Positions 41,501 to 50,144 of a stretch of 64,000 bases of DNA are shown here, one piece after another. Below the pieces are notes generated by a model. That model saw nothing but the letters and a program-made list of their open reading frames with translations, did not search any database and was not told the origin of the DNA. Position numbers and translations under genes: made by a program. The stretch comes from Tritrichomonas musculus (lineage: Eukaryota; Parabasalia; Tritrichomonadida; Tritrichomonadidae): the NCBI GenBank assembly GCA_039105265.1, contig JAPFFF010000018.1, positions 2,108,001-2,172,000 of the forward strand, given 5' to 3'. Within the stretch, counting starts at the first letter, position 1, and each line of letters begins with the position of its first letter.

Positions 41501-41757
41501 ATGAATACAAGTGGAAAATCGATCAATCAAAGAAAGATGTAATGGGCCTAGTTGGAATGCAATTTTGCAATTTGTATGATTTAAATGAAAAAATTGATGA
41601 AAGTAATTTTGAAAACTTTTTAAAAGGAATTAGAATTATGCTCGAGAAACTTGTGGCTCAGGATTCTCGCTTACGACAATTACTTTGTTTAGGACCAAGT
41701 CAATCGGTTGAAGATGCTGTTTCCAAACTACTTTTAGAATCGAACCCAATCGTATAA
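38575..41757 (+). CDS. long coiled-coil protein, function unknown
   Basis: 1060 residues, ATG at 38575. Heptad-rich coiled coil runs from about residue 20 to 1000 with two breaks: a polar Asn/Ser hinge near 505-525 (TNSNFSNNSNYNSYDNLN) and an Asn-rich run near 680-700. The region between the breaks (about 530-640, TCTEFPEDLADLVNSLASKN) is less coiled and may be a small domain. The C-terminal 60 residues look globular (VGMQFCNLYDLNEKIDESNF). Long coils of this kind in trichomonads are centrosome/costa/axostyle or Golgi candidates. No family is assigned. Confidence 0.82.
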   Translation: MTSSSTLRYQSSTHESIEGTKDQLYLQNAELNQKNQHLLEQIQTLQHQFEVACAATSELQEISNCKTNLEKEVNVLKGQNDDLSQRIEILVQANSELTQKLKQMETCTKRVQFSEISNLQKKLEEERIDSNHKISELQDNIQNLNDSNEKLKLANTKLNLSLTKIYEASSQKFSTQISDPETVVALLLTNYEKEKEETTNRPIDRISSMTQTCSNEKDKKKDFNNKQNIMKSKIKKMKNLVDTLRIEKESTIKEITKKYENQISDLNALIDQLKSEIEKRNERIEYISQEKKNLLQENGKLTAQVEFSTNQNLFQQQISKVKQVSVSNNNSLVSDSEPNIEVNQLRTANEKLKKQLSTSISKIKLLEDDRSRLKFQMKTQKQSILDMSTDIERLNNERQEMSQNIIELEKKLSITIQKHRSAAIAAQQQSEYLGQKTIDFEKIKIALTKDQNQFSQQLDEIQNLQEERKKIVSLLHRVSLLLNQYDRYEHEKNQKEELQKKFKLSTNSNFSNNSNYNSYDNLNDITIPVAAFTCTEFPEDLADLVNSLASKNNLRTIAKIKQILLVIAQYYNEQIIEIRNSMKDERERYLKTNDNFKNLTDFLINLFPQLDLDFENGFKKTLTTYIEDLQKIKNDYSKLKTSFQEFEQIHYLNQSMPPQYSQKVTLYNYKNNNNNNDNSEETVHENNNNNVLDENERKAKVDLLRILDCDTINEARKKVVEIQKKLGKYVIKFKKEKLKRKQISKEAMQHENNLREQLESAKMTLSEFEQSASSLEIQKEGERAALTTHIEKINSENEKLKDEVSRLEALKTQFQSDMTEKYRRLQNIESQLINKSKDLKNACRAVELLQQQVRKKDLEVNELRSKIKLTMKQNSEKVKNEREMMQSRFDQIVEPLKLKNNEFQNAVNDLNDTIANLETDNMKLRKEIAEKTIENEKLAMLADSAKKEADHEKQLIESKSKAAISSLEVECRTKVDEYKWKIDQSKKDVMGLVGMQFCNLYDLNEKIDESNFENFLKGIRIMLEKLVAQDSRLRQLLCLGPSQSVEDAVSKLLLESNPIV

Positions 41758-41922
41758 GCTTTATTATTATTATTTATTTTTGTTTTGTTAAATACTTATT
41801 TTATTATATTCATTGAAAGATGAGATTCTTTTTTCTAATGTTTTTAATTTTAAAATTTTGTCAGAAAAAACAAAATGAATAATGATATAACGTACATTTT
41901 TGATTCAATTCAATGATTTTTA

Positions 41923-41932
41923 AACTTTTTGA
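41923..41932 (+). promoter_or_regulatory. AACTTTTTGA element upstream of DZIP1-like gene
   Basis: Exact 10-mer ending 27 bases before the ATG at 41959. Confidence 0.4.
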
Positions 41933-41958
41933 TACCATAATTAAAAATTTTTAAACGC

Positions 41959-43128
41959 ATGAGTAGCTACTTTCCTCCTCCACAGCATATATACCAACCT
42001 CCACAGCAGTCCCAAATACCACCGCAATATGCGCCAGGAATGTATCCACCTCAAATGACTCCTTCTATTCCTCCAAACCCAGATTTTCAAGCAATTCCTC
42101 CTCAGAGATTTCAACAACCACCATACCAAATACCAAATATACCGCAAATTAACCCAGCTCCTACACCAATTCCAATTAATGCGCCTGCTGGCGTTCCATA
42201 TCAGCCTGTACAAAATCCTCAGCCATCGAAACTTAATCAGCAATTTAAAAAAGCACCTCCTCAGCCCCAACAATTTTCAATCATTGCATCAAATTTAAAC
42301 CAATCAAGTAAAGAACGCTATGTATGGACACAAAAAAAAGAAAAGATGAAATGGGGACTTGCTGAATCAATTGATGTAGACCAGATTGCTAGAACTGGCG
42401 ATATAAATTCTGTTTTATTTTACTTGAATCAATTTATGAATGCTAATATTACAAAAGATGATATAAAACAATTTGGCACTAAAGGATCATTAAATGCATT
42501 TTTAATTTTACAACTGGGCGTTGAATATTTGTTAAACGGGTATAATAAAATTAAACAGGAATATGAACAGAACTATTATTCAGCTGAGGAATTTATGGAA
42601 GTAGCTAACAAACTTAGTAGCCAAACGGACGATTATAATCAAGCATTACTTGAACGAGAAAAGCAAATTCAGATACTAAAAGATCAAAAAAAAGAACTTG
42701 AGAGAAGGGTGAACGAATTGAAAACTGCAATACAAACCAAGCTTGAAAAAAGAAAGAAAAAGCATAATACTGATCAAACATCAACTCTTGGAACCCATAA
42801 ACACCATCATCATAGTAAACCAAAGAATGAAACATCTGAGCCAGGTGAAATGCATAATAGCACAGCTTATCAGCAATTTAAAGACAATCAGCATTCAAAT
42901 AAAGCTAAAAATAGCAAAAAACATAATAATGACGATGATTCAATCCATTTCGGAAATACAAACTCAGAATATAGTTCTGGTGAAATACATGGCCAGGTTG
43001 CAGAAGATGTTGTTTCTTTCCTAACTCAAAATGATGGTTATGATAATGACACTGTGAACGATAGCAGTAAAGAAGAAGGCGAGATTGTACAGTATGAAGA
43101 AGAAGAAGACGAAGGCGATGTTTATTAA
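41959..43128 (+). CDS. DZIP1/Iguana-like ciliary protein
   Basis: 389 residues. The first 100 are Pro/Gln-rich (PPPQHIYQPPQQSQIPPQYA). Residues 120-200 match the Dzip-like N-terminal domain: MKWGLAESIDVDQIARTGDI, LFYLNQFMNANITKDDI, and LILQLGVEYLLNGYNKIKQ (compare WxxLxSIDVDRIxREGD and LAQLxIEYLL). A coiled coil follows at 210-270, then a His-rich segment (HKHHHHSK) and an acidic tail. The C2H2 zinc finger that follows the domain in animal DZIP1 is not seen. Animal DZIP1 acts at the basal body and transition zone in ciliogenesis; a similar role here is inference from the domain. Confidence 0.8.
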   Translation: MSSYFPPPQHIYQPPQQSQIPPQYAPGMYPPQMTPSIPPNPDFQAIPPQRFQQPPYQIPNIPQINPAPTPIPINAPAGVPYQPVQNPQPSKLNQQFKKAPPQPQQFSIIASNLNQSSKERYVWTQKKEKMKWGLAESIDVDQIARTGDINSVLFYLNQFMNANITKDDIKQFGTKGSLNAFLILQLGVEYLLNGYNKIKQEYEQNYYSAEEFMEVANKLSSQTDDYNQALLEREKQIQILKDQKKELERRVNELKTAIQTKLEKRKKKHNTDQTSTLGTHKHHHHSKPKNETSEPGEMHNSTAYQQFKDNQHSNKAKNSKKHNNDDDSIHFGNTNSEYSSGEIHGQVAEDVVSFLTQNDGYDNDTVNDSSKEEGEIVQYEEEEDEGDVY

Positions 43129-43437
43129 TTATTTGTGTTTTTGTAAATGTTATGTATTATTAAATCTTATTTAATTTTTTTTTTTTTTTTTTGAAATTTG
43201 ATCGACCATCTTTAAATTCAAAATATGAGTATTTAATAATATATGATCAAATAACTATACCAGAATATACTCATTAGAAAACAATATATTAAAAATAAGA
43301 TTATATTTTATTAATAAAATGTTTTATAAAAACATAATAATTTTACATAACTCACTTTAACTTTCCAAGATAAAACATGTTTTCCAATATTGGCGAAATT
43401 TGAGAAAAACTTTTTATACACAAGATTAAAATTATCA
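43129..43437. other. intergenic region with T18 run
   Basis: A run of 18 T at 43175-43192 just after the DZIP1-like gene; a GATCGACCATC word at about 43200 and an ACTTTTTAT variant at about 43408 precede the next gene. Confidence 0.4.
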
Positions 43438-44622
43438 ATGAGCATCAACTTCGAAGAATATATTAGTAGTAAATATCCTCAACTTTCTGATACAGCTTTT
43501 CTTGATTATAATTTCACAGCACCAATTTCAACTTCGCAAATTCAAAAAATCAAAAGTCTTAGTCAAAAATTAATTCCATCTCCTCATTCATCAGAAGAAC
43601 AAAGTGATTTTGACCGAACTATATCTTTATTACGTTCAAAAATTGCAGAACTTTTCTCAACAAATTTAATTAACTATTCTGTTATTCTTTTTCAAAATCG
43701 GGAAGCAGCAATCGATGAAATTTTCGAAAGCTTCCCCTGGAATAATGGATCACATTATATTATTCATCCCAATTTTGATAAAAACATCAAATTGTTAGAA
43801 TCAACATTCAACTTTGCCTACGCTTCTGGCGCAAATCAAATATTGAAAGAAAGCAAAGATTTTACAAAAGATATAAAATCTGTTACAAAATCAGGAGCTC
43901 ATTCACTCTTACTTACTTCTTTTTACGATAACCAAGAATCACTTGATATTTCAAAACAATATTTGAAACAAGGCTTTGGCGTTCATCATGTATTATTTGA
44001 TGCAACATCAGCAGCTCCATTTCATTATCCTAATCTTTCCACAAACTCATTTGACTTTGTTTTATTATCTTTCAAAAAGATTTGCGGAATTGATCTTTGC
44101 GCTTTATTAGTTAAATTACAATCAGCTGAACAACTAAAACCACAATTTTATGGAGGCGGTGCTGTTGCATTTAGTTGTGCTCGTAGTTTAGTTCATCGTA
44201 ATTTTAAGTCTCATACAAAAAGATTTGAAAATGGCACACCATTACTTCTTTCAATTTTTGCATCATATGAAGGCTTGGTTGATTTAACAAAGTTTATCAA
44301 TTCTGAAATAACTTTTTCTGAAGAGTCAACAGCAAATCTTTCAGAAAAGATAGATCAATTAATGACAAAAATGGTTGATCAAATAAATCAACTACAACAA
44401 AATATAAAATGCGAAATTGACCAATGGGCGAAAAAAGTTACTATTAATTTTGAAGATGAAAAATTTGCTGATGCTAAGATGATGCAAGTTAAATATATAG
44501 AAAATAGAGTTATTGTTGGAGTGAATGCTAATAATCATATTTGCGCATCTTTCGGATTTGGAGTGAGAGATTCTGATGTTGATCATTTTATTGAAGCGAC
44601 AAAAAACATTTTATCCCTTTAA
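43438..44622 (+). CDS. aminotransferase class V fold protein, MOCOS N-terminal-like
   Basis: 394 residues from ATG 43438; the TTG at 43390 is rejected. PLP-fold landmarks: an N-terminal FLDYNFTAPIS (compare FLDHxGxxxxS), VLFDATSAAPF (PLP-pyridine Asp), LLSFKKICGIDLCALLV with Lys as the Schiff-base candidate (compare SFYKxFGxPTGxGALLV), FYGGGAVAFS and KRFENGTPLLLSI (compare RFExGTxxFLxI). These are the signatures of the molybdenum cofactor sulfurase N-terminal domain and plant/fungal relatives. The MOSC domain of full MOCOS is absent. The reaction would be cysteine desulfuration; the physiological acceptor is unknown, and many trichomonad enzymes do not need Moco, so another sulfur or amino acid role is possible. 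The stop is in TAAA. Confidence 0.83.
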   Translation: MSINFEEYISSKYPQLSDTAFLDYNFTAPISTSQIQKIKSLSQKLIPSPHSSEEQSDFDRTISLLRSKIAELFSTNLINYSVILFQNREAAIDEIFESFPWNNGSHYIIHPNFDKNIKLLESTFNFAYASGANQILKESKDFTKDIKSVTKSGAHSLLLTSFYDNQESLDISKQYLKQGFGVHHVLFDATSAAPFHYPNLSTNSFDFVLLSFKKICGIDLCALLVKLQSAEQLKPQFYGGGAVAFSCARSLVHRNFKSHTKRFENGTPLLLSIFASYEGLVDLTKFINSEITFSEESTANLSEKIDQLMTKMVDQINQLQQNIKCEIDQWAKKVTINFEDEKFADAKMMQVKYIENRVIVGVNANNHICASFGFGVRDSDVDHFIEATKNILSL

Positions 44623-44879
44623 AACATGAAATTTTTAACATATACCAAATTGTTTTAAATTCTTCAATCACTTTTATATTAAATATATAATATGTATTAT
44701 TCTTTTTCAATTGGCATCTAAAGAAATAAAATAAAAATTCTTTTACTGTTATTGAATCATTGTACACAACGCTTATTTATTGCAAATACCTTTTAATGAT
44801 ATCAAAATCATTCATAAATCATTAATAATAAAGAAATAAACAATAAAAATATTAAATAATAATTAAATTTTAACTAAAT

Positions 44880-47800
44880 TTAACCGTATATTGAGTCAAC
44901 ATACCCAGCAAAGTCATATCCGCCATCGACTTGTTTCATGTGAGTCTTAAGATACTCACAATCTTCTGGGCTGAAGTATTGGGCAAGCTGCTGATCGGTA
45001 ATAACTGGTGAATTTTGAGAAATAGACAAAAATGCTTCTTTTGTACTTTCTGGAGTTTCCTTCTTGGAGTGGCGATCAAGCATGAAGTTGACATAGCTCT
45101 TGAAATCGAGAGCTGCAGCGCCAGGAGAATATTTGTTGATAATTTGCTTGGCCTCTTCTTCAGTAATTGAATCTCCCATTGCAGTTAAGCAAGCAACAAA
45201 TTCGAATGGAACAAGAGCTTTATCTTGATCTTTATCGAAGTAATTGAAGTTTTCACGGAATTCGTTAATTTCGTCTTGTGAGATTTCGAGACCTTTTTCT
45301 TGTGCAATTGCTTTGTGAATGGCTTGAATGACTGATTCAGCATGCGAATTTGCATTGCTGATGAAAGTTTGAACAGTCGATGGAGTATTTTCGATTTCAA
45401 GGTGAAGTTCGTTCTTTTCGAGATCATTGTAAAGATTTGAAAGTTCTTCAACATCGGCGTTCTTTGCACTAATTTGTTCTTCTTTTTTGTTTAATTTGGA
45501 AATTCTCTCTTCGTTTGAACCTTCAACTGAGCCGATTTCAGCATCAATTGCTTTAACTGCGTTGATGATTCCTGATGCTTTCTCGTTGTATGCATTGATA
45601 CGTTCTTCGTTTGCTTTGGATGTCATTTGTGCTTCGACAGATTTCTCTTTATGCTGTAACTGTGAAACTAATTGTTCATACATGCTGCGAACATCATTTG
45701 GTGAAAACTTAGCTTTATAGTTTAATTTGAATTGCGTTAATTCATCATATGGAACATCTAATGATTTAAGTTGTTCTTGAATTGGCTGCGTTTGGCTTTG
45801 CAAATTGTCAATTGCTGACTTGAATGATTCAATATCACCACTTGCTGCTTGGTTTTCAAGTTGATCGTTGATTTGTTTAATATTATCGGCAATTTGAATT
45901 GTATTTTGGTCATAATTTGAAACCATTTGTGCATAGCATTGATTAAGACTATTTGTAATATCGTTAAAAATAGCAGCATAATGTGATGATATTGTAGATG
46001 GTGTTGTTTCAACTTTAAGGTGAAGACCACCTTTTTCGAGGTTATGGAATGGTTCTTCGAGCGCCTTAGATGCTTCTTCACGTTTTTGTAAAAGCTCTTG
46101 TTGTTTAGAAATTAATGCATCTCTTTTAGATGCATAATCACCATCAATTGATTTAACTGATTCTTCGAAATCGTTAACTTGTTGATTGTAAGAAGCTGCA
46201 AGCTGGTTGTATTGGTCGATAAGAGCCTTGTTTTGTTCTTCAATGATTGCTGCTTTGTTCAATTCTGATAATCTGGCCAATTTAGTTAATAACATTTCAA
46301 CAGAACCATTAAGGTCAGCTGGTGATTGTTTAACTTTCAATTGAAGGTTGAATTTACAGATCTTTTCATAAGGATCATTAAGTGTTGTTGGAATATCATT
46401 TTGAATTGCTTGTGCACGTTGAATTAAGTTAGCAATAGTATTGCCTTGCTCTTCTAATGATCCACTAAGGTTGTCAGATTGTGTACTTATATCATTAATA
46501 GGCTGTTCGAGAGCTTGTGCAAGTTGGTCATATTCAGCAACCATTTCATCGAAAACTTTTTGATTTGCAAGAATGCATTGAGTAAGAAGTTTGGAATATG
46601 AATCTGAGATTGATTCTGGTGTATTGACGATACTAAGATGGAGACCTTCTGAAGCAAGTTGATTGAAATCTGGAACAAGTTCGTTGACAGCTTCTCTCTT
46701 TTGGGTAATTTCTTCTTGTTTATTCAACCAGGCATCACGTCGTTCATCAGTTGAACCTTGAATTTCTGATAATGATTGTTCGAGAGCTTTTTCTTCATCA
46801 ACATATTTTTGTGCTTTGGCGTTGTATGCAGCAATCTTTGCTTGATTTTCTTCTTCAATTATTGCAGCATTATTCTGATCAATCAATCTGTTGAGATGGG
46901 AAATGACTTGCTCAACAGTATTACGAACTGAATATGGAGTGTTATTAGTTTTTTGAGAAAGATTCAAAGATGTTAATTCGTCATATGGTTCTTGAAGGGT
47001 TTCAACGTTTGGCAAGAGTTCATTGGCCTCACTTAAAAGAGATTGAAGAGTTTCTCCTTGCTCCTTGAGAGATCCATTAAGAGATCCAGATCTTTCCTTA
47101 ATATCATTTGCTTGTGATGTAATTGCTTGGCATTTTTCATCAAACTCTTTAAGAAGGGCGTCTTCAAGATCATGTAATTCTTGTGTAACTCGGGCTCTTG
47201 TTTGAGCTTGCGTTTCTTCAAGATCATTGAATGCATTATCTAAAGATTCAACATCTAAACCTTCCTTTGGTTTTGGAATTGGCCTTGAGTTGGAACGGCA
47301 ATTTGTGACAAGGTTAGCCCAGGTGCTCAAAGCTGTACCACGAAGTTCAACAATATGTGGTCTTCCAACACGTCCATATTTAACAACATCAACAAGTTTG
47401 GCTTTAGTCCCAGGAACGGTTTTTTCATAGCTTGTGTCTGTTATGTTAGTCTTTTCAGTGTTAATAGCATCAATTGTGTCTTGGGCTTGTTTTTCATAAT
47501 TGCTAAGCAAATCTTCAAGTATTTTTTGAATTGCAATTGTATTCCTGATCTTGTCTGCGCTTTGTTGTGTCTTTGATTGGCCGGCGAAAAAGTGGAAGAA
47601 TTCAGATACTTGTGTAACAACTGATTTATCATCTGGCGTAGTATTAACAAGATCTTCGGGATCTAAGAAAACTGTTATTCCAAGTTTCTTGCAGGCATCA
47701 AATGCAGCAACACAGTTGGCTGTATGATCGCTTCTATCAAGAGCATTATAATCGAGAACATCTGGTCTAAAATGATTAATTAAAGCACAAAAACCAAGAC

Positions 47801-48299
47801 CTGACGACCATGAAGTTGTGAAGTTGGTAATGTTAACATCTTCATATCCTTGAGTGTTTTTCTTGCACCAAATAAGAAGTGCATCACGAGCTGTTGCTTC
47901 TTCAACTGAAATATCTTCAATTACAAACTTAAGGATGCAAGACCAGATAAGACCAAGTGTTAATTTCAAATTGCAATCAACAATATCTTCTGGATGAATA
48001 CCAATCAATTTGATTTTTTTGATTTCAGTAATATAATGAATTGCTAATTGGCAATTTTCCAACATTTGGAACCTGTTTTTGGGGTTTGCATGCCATCTAC
48101 CATCCATTTTTTCACCTCCAATGATTTCTAAAAGATTAATGAGCTTGACACCGTTGCTAAACTCAGTTCTTAATGTTTCAAAAGGAATATTTCTAACTCT
48201 GAGATGTTTAGCGCACCATCTGCTGAAAACTTTAATTTGCGTTTCTTCCCAAGCTTTGTTGAGAATTCCTTGTTTCATAGTAGATTCTCTTCCAGTCAT
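44880..48299 (-). CDS. alpha-actinin with expanded rod
   Basis: 1139 residues, ATG at 48299. Tandem calponin-homology domains at about 10-240 form the actin-binding region (AWEETQIKVFSRWCAKHL, ALLIWCKKNTQGYEDV, FTTSWSSGLGFCALI). The rod at 250-1000 contains three long related modules, each with a DERRDAWLNKQEEITQKREA-type block and a GLHLSIVNTPESI-type block. The C-terminus has an EF-hand pair: FDKDQDKALVPFEF keeps the main Ca ligands, while the second loop (SPGAAALDFKSY) is degenerate. About 250 residues longer than human alpha-actinin, owing to the duplicated rod modules. Role: anti-parallel dimer crosslinking actin, with a Ca-sensitive head. An initiator-like TCACTTA (48315-48321) lies 16 bases upstream. 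The stop is in TAAA. Confidence 0.95.
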   Translation of the reverse strand: MTGRESTMKQGILNKAWEETQIKVFSRWCAKHLRVRNIPFETLRTEFSNGVKLINLLEIIGGEKMDGRWHANPKNRFQMLENCQLAIHYITEIKKIKLIGIHPEDIVDCNLKLTLGLIWSCILKFVIEDISVEEATARDALLIWCKKNTQGYEDVNITNFTTSWSSGLGFCALINHFRPDVLDYNALDRSDHTANCVAAFDACKKLGITVFLDPEDLVNTTPDDKSVVTQVSEFFHFFAGQSKTQQSADKIRNTIAIQKILEDLLSNYEKQAQDTIDAINTEKTNITDTSYEKTVPGTKAKLVDVVKYGRVGRPHIVELRGTALSTWANLVTNCRSNSRPIPKPKEGLDVESLDNAFNDLEETQAQTRARVTQELHDLEDALLKEFDEKCQAITSQANDIKERSGSLNGSLKEQGETLQSLLSEANELLPNVETLQEPYDELTSLNLSQKTNNTPYSVRNTVEQVISHLNRLIDQNNAAIIEEENQAKIAAYNAKAQKYVDEEKALEQSLSEIQGSTDERRDAWLNKQEEITQKREAVNELVPDFNQLASEGLHLSIVNTPESISDSYSKLLTQCILANQKVFDEMVAEYDQLAQALEQPINDISTQSDNLSGSLEEQGNTIANLIQRAQAIQNDIPTTLNDPYEKICKFNLQLKVKQSPADLNGSVEMLLTKLARLSELNKAAIIEEQNKALIDQYNQLAASYNQQVNDFEESVKSIDGDYASKRDALISKQQELLQKREEASKALEEPFHNLEKGGLHLKVETTPSTISSHYAAIFNDITNSLNQCYAQMVSNYDQNTIQIADNIKQINDQLENQAASGDIESFKSAIDNLQSQTQPIQEQLKSLDVPYDELTQFKLNYKAKFSPNDVRSMYEQLVSQLQHKEKSVEAQMTSKANEERINAYNEKASGIINAVKAIDAEIGSVEGSNEERISKLNKKEEQISAKNADVEELSNLYNDLEKNELHLEIENTPSTVQTFISNANSHAESVIQAIHKAIAQEKGLEISQDEINEFRENFNYFDKDQDKALVPFEFVACLTAMGDSITEEEAKQIINKYSPGAAALDFKSYVNFMLDRHSKKETPESTKEAFLSISQNSPVITDQQLAQYFSPEDCEYLKTHMKQVDGGYDFAGYVDSIYG

Positions 48300-48314
48300 T
48301 TTTCTCGAAAAAAA

Positions 48315-48321
48315 TAAGTGA
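48315..48321 (-). promoter_or_regulatory. initiator-like TCACTTA of alpha-actinin gene
   Basis: Matches the trichomonad Inr consensus TCAYTW, 16 bases upstream of the ATG at 48299. Confidence 0.45.
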
Positions 48322-48351
48322 AGTGAAAAGACTTATCTTCTAATTTTAAGC

Positions 48352-48361
48352 AACTTTTTGA
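48352..48361. promoter_or_regulatory. AACTTTTTGA element upstream of alpha-actinin gene
   Basis: Exact copy of the 10-mer, 53 bases upstream of the ATG at 48299. Confidence 0.45.
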
Positions 48362-48382
48362 AATACTAACAAATAAATTGAA

Positions 48383-49009
48383 TAAAGTCGAATTCAAAAA
48401 GCTTGGGACAACTTCTCAATTAAATTCTGATAAAAGTGAAAAACACAATCTTCTTTTCAATTATTTTTTTTTCTTTATTTATTGAGTTATATTCTCTAAA
48501 ATTCCAATCAATAGTGAAAAAATGTTTCCAATACGAGCCAAAACATATATTACTGAACTTTCAATTTATAGTGCAATACTTAAAAATCGATGATCATCAA
48601 CTTTTTTGTAAATTCATGATCAAAAAATAGTATTTGAGCAAGTGTTTACAAAAGAAATTCTATTTTAATGTCATTGCAGGCTTTACAATGCGTTTTCTAG
48701 TGAATTAGTGCAAAGATCTATGATAATTTTCACCAAAGATTAGGTAAATTGTATTTTTTTGAGGATTTTTTCCTTACAAAAATATGGATTAATGATAGAT
48801 ACAACATTAACCATATGAAAAAATATATGTTTTTATATAAAAATGATCTTTTATTCTTTGTTTTTTTATTATTTTCCCCTTTTTCCCCTTTAGCAATTCA
48901 ATTTTTTTCAATATATCTCACAAAAAAAATCATTCATGCTGGGACAAAATTGAATACTTTTCAGTATATATTTAAAAAGTTTGTCCCAAGCTTTTTGAAT
49001 TCGACTTTA
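48383..49009. repeat. 29-nt perfect inverted repeat framing 569 bp
   Basis: Arms at 48383-48411 and 48981-49009 are exact reverse complements. They contain a CAAAAAGCTTGGGACAA core that includes an overlapping variant of the promoter 10-mer (CTTTTTGAA). A further pair (TGGGACAA plus CTTCTC at 48404-48417; GAGAAG plus TTGTCCCA at 49010-49024) extends the match with one indel. Confidence 0.85.
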
Positions 49010-50144
49010 GAGAAGATTGTCCCATTCAATTTTTTTTTTCATATCACCTTAAATTATAATCTTTAGCGGGAACGATCAAAAAACGTAAATTACCAACTTT
49101 TTCTTTTTTATCGAGAGGATAGCCTTTCCACTGTATTTCTGGCTTTTAGTCATTATTTACAATTTCGCTGTCAAAATCTTTTCTTTCTCCTTTCTTTTTG
49201 GTTTTTCCATCTTAACTTTATTTATAATTTTAAACTACTCGATTGACATCAAGCCAATTTTAATGAATGCTACTCTTTTTTGAATTCATCAATATTATTT
49301 TTTCCTCCTTGTTTTCTTTTTTTTCCATTGTTAGTTATATCATCTTAATTATTTATTTCATGCTGAACATAAGAAAATTATGTTTTCCAAAGAATGCCTA
49401 TTTTAAAAACTTTTCCAATAATCGTTTTTATTTTGTTTTTAAATCCTATTAATCATACTTATCTTATTACTATAAATTAACTTTATTTTTGAAAATTAAT
49501 ATTAAAAAATGAAATGTATATTGTCTTCAGGAACTTCTGAAAGCAATACTATTAAAAAACAAATGTTCTCCTTTTAGAAGGAACGTTTAATTCCAGCATC
49601 AATCTATGAGCACTTTGCATTGGTTTAATGAACATGTAATTGCATAAATTGCGCTTCAACATGTTAAAGAACGCAAGCAAAAATAATGGTAATTGAATAA
49701 TTATTGTTGTTATATTTAATTTCTCGTAGAACTGTAATATTTATAGTATAATAGACTCTGAATAATGATGCATCTTTCTTCTTATTATTAACTTTATGTG
49801 TATTAATAAAATTCTTTTTCCAAAAAAAAAAAAATTCTTCACTTGTTAGTAGTTCAAGTAACTTATTGAACGCTTTTTTTTTAGCCGCTCCAATTATTTC
49901 TTGTTATTTCTACACATTTTTCCAAAGAGTTGTTTCAATTTATCAGGATAAAAACTCAAAGTTTTCTTGCCTTTTTCCTATATTTATTTCTTCTTCAAAC
50001 TCTGAATATAAGTTTGCCATTTTTGTCTTTCGATTTTGATGCAGCTTTGAAAGATTACTCCATTAAAAAAGTTAATGATGCGTTCAATTATTGAATGATT
50101 ATTCAAATTTTGACTTTAGAAGTTTTAATTTGCTTGGGATATAA

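Larger units (their letters stand above)
48300..50144. other. long non-coding region with 29-nt inverted repeat
   Basis: Holds the alpha-actinin promoter (initiator 48315-48321; AACTTTTTGA 48352-48361), a 29-nt perfect inverted repeat at 48383-48411 and 48981-49009, and four copies of GGGACAA/TTGTCCC. Frames of 60-105 codons inside (48749-49066, 49267-49452) are Phe/Leu/Lys-biased and not called. From 49500 to 50144 it is AT-rich without features. Confidence 0.55.

Noticed and set aside
48749-49066. 105-codon plus-strand frame between the inverted repeat arms
   Set aside because: Phe/Leu/Lys/Ile composition follows AT content and the frame runs through the right inverted-repeat arm; no domain seen.
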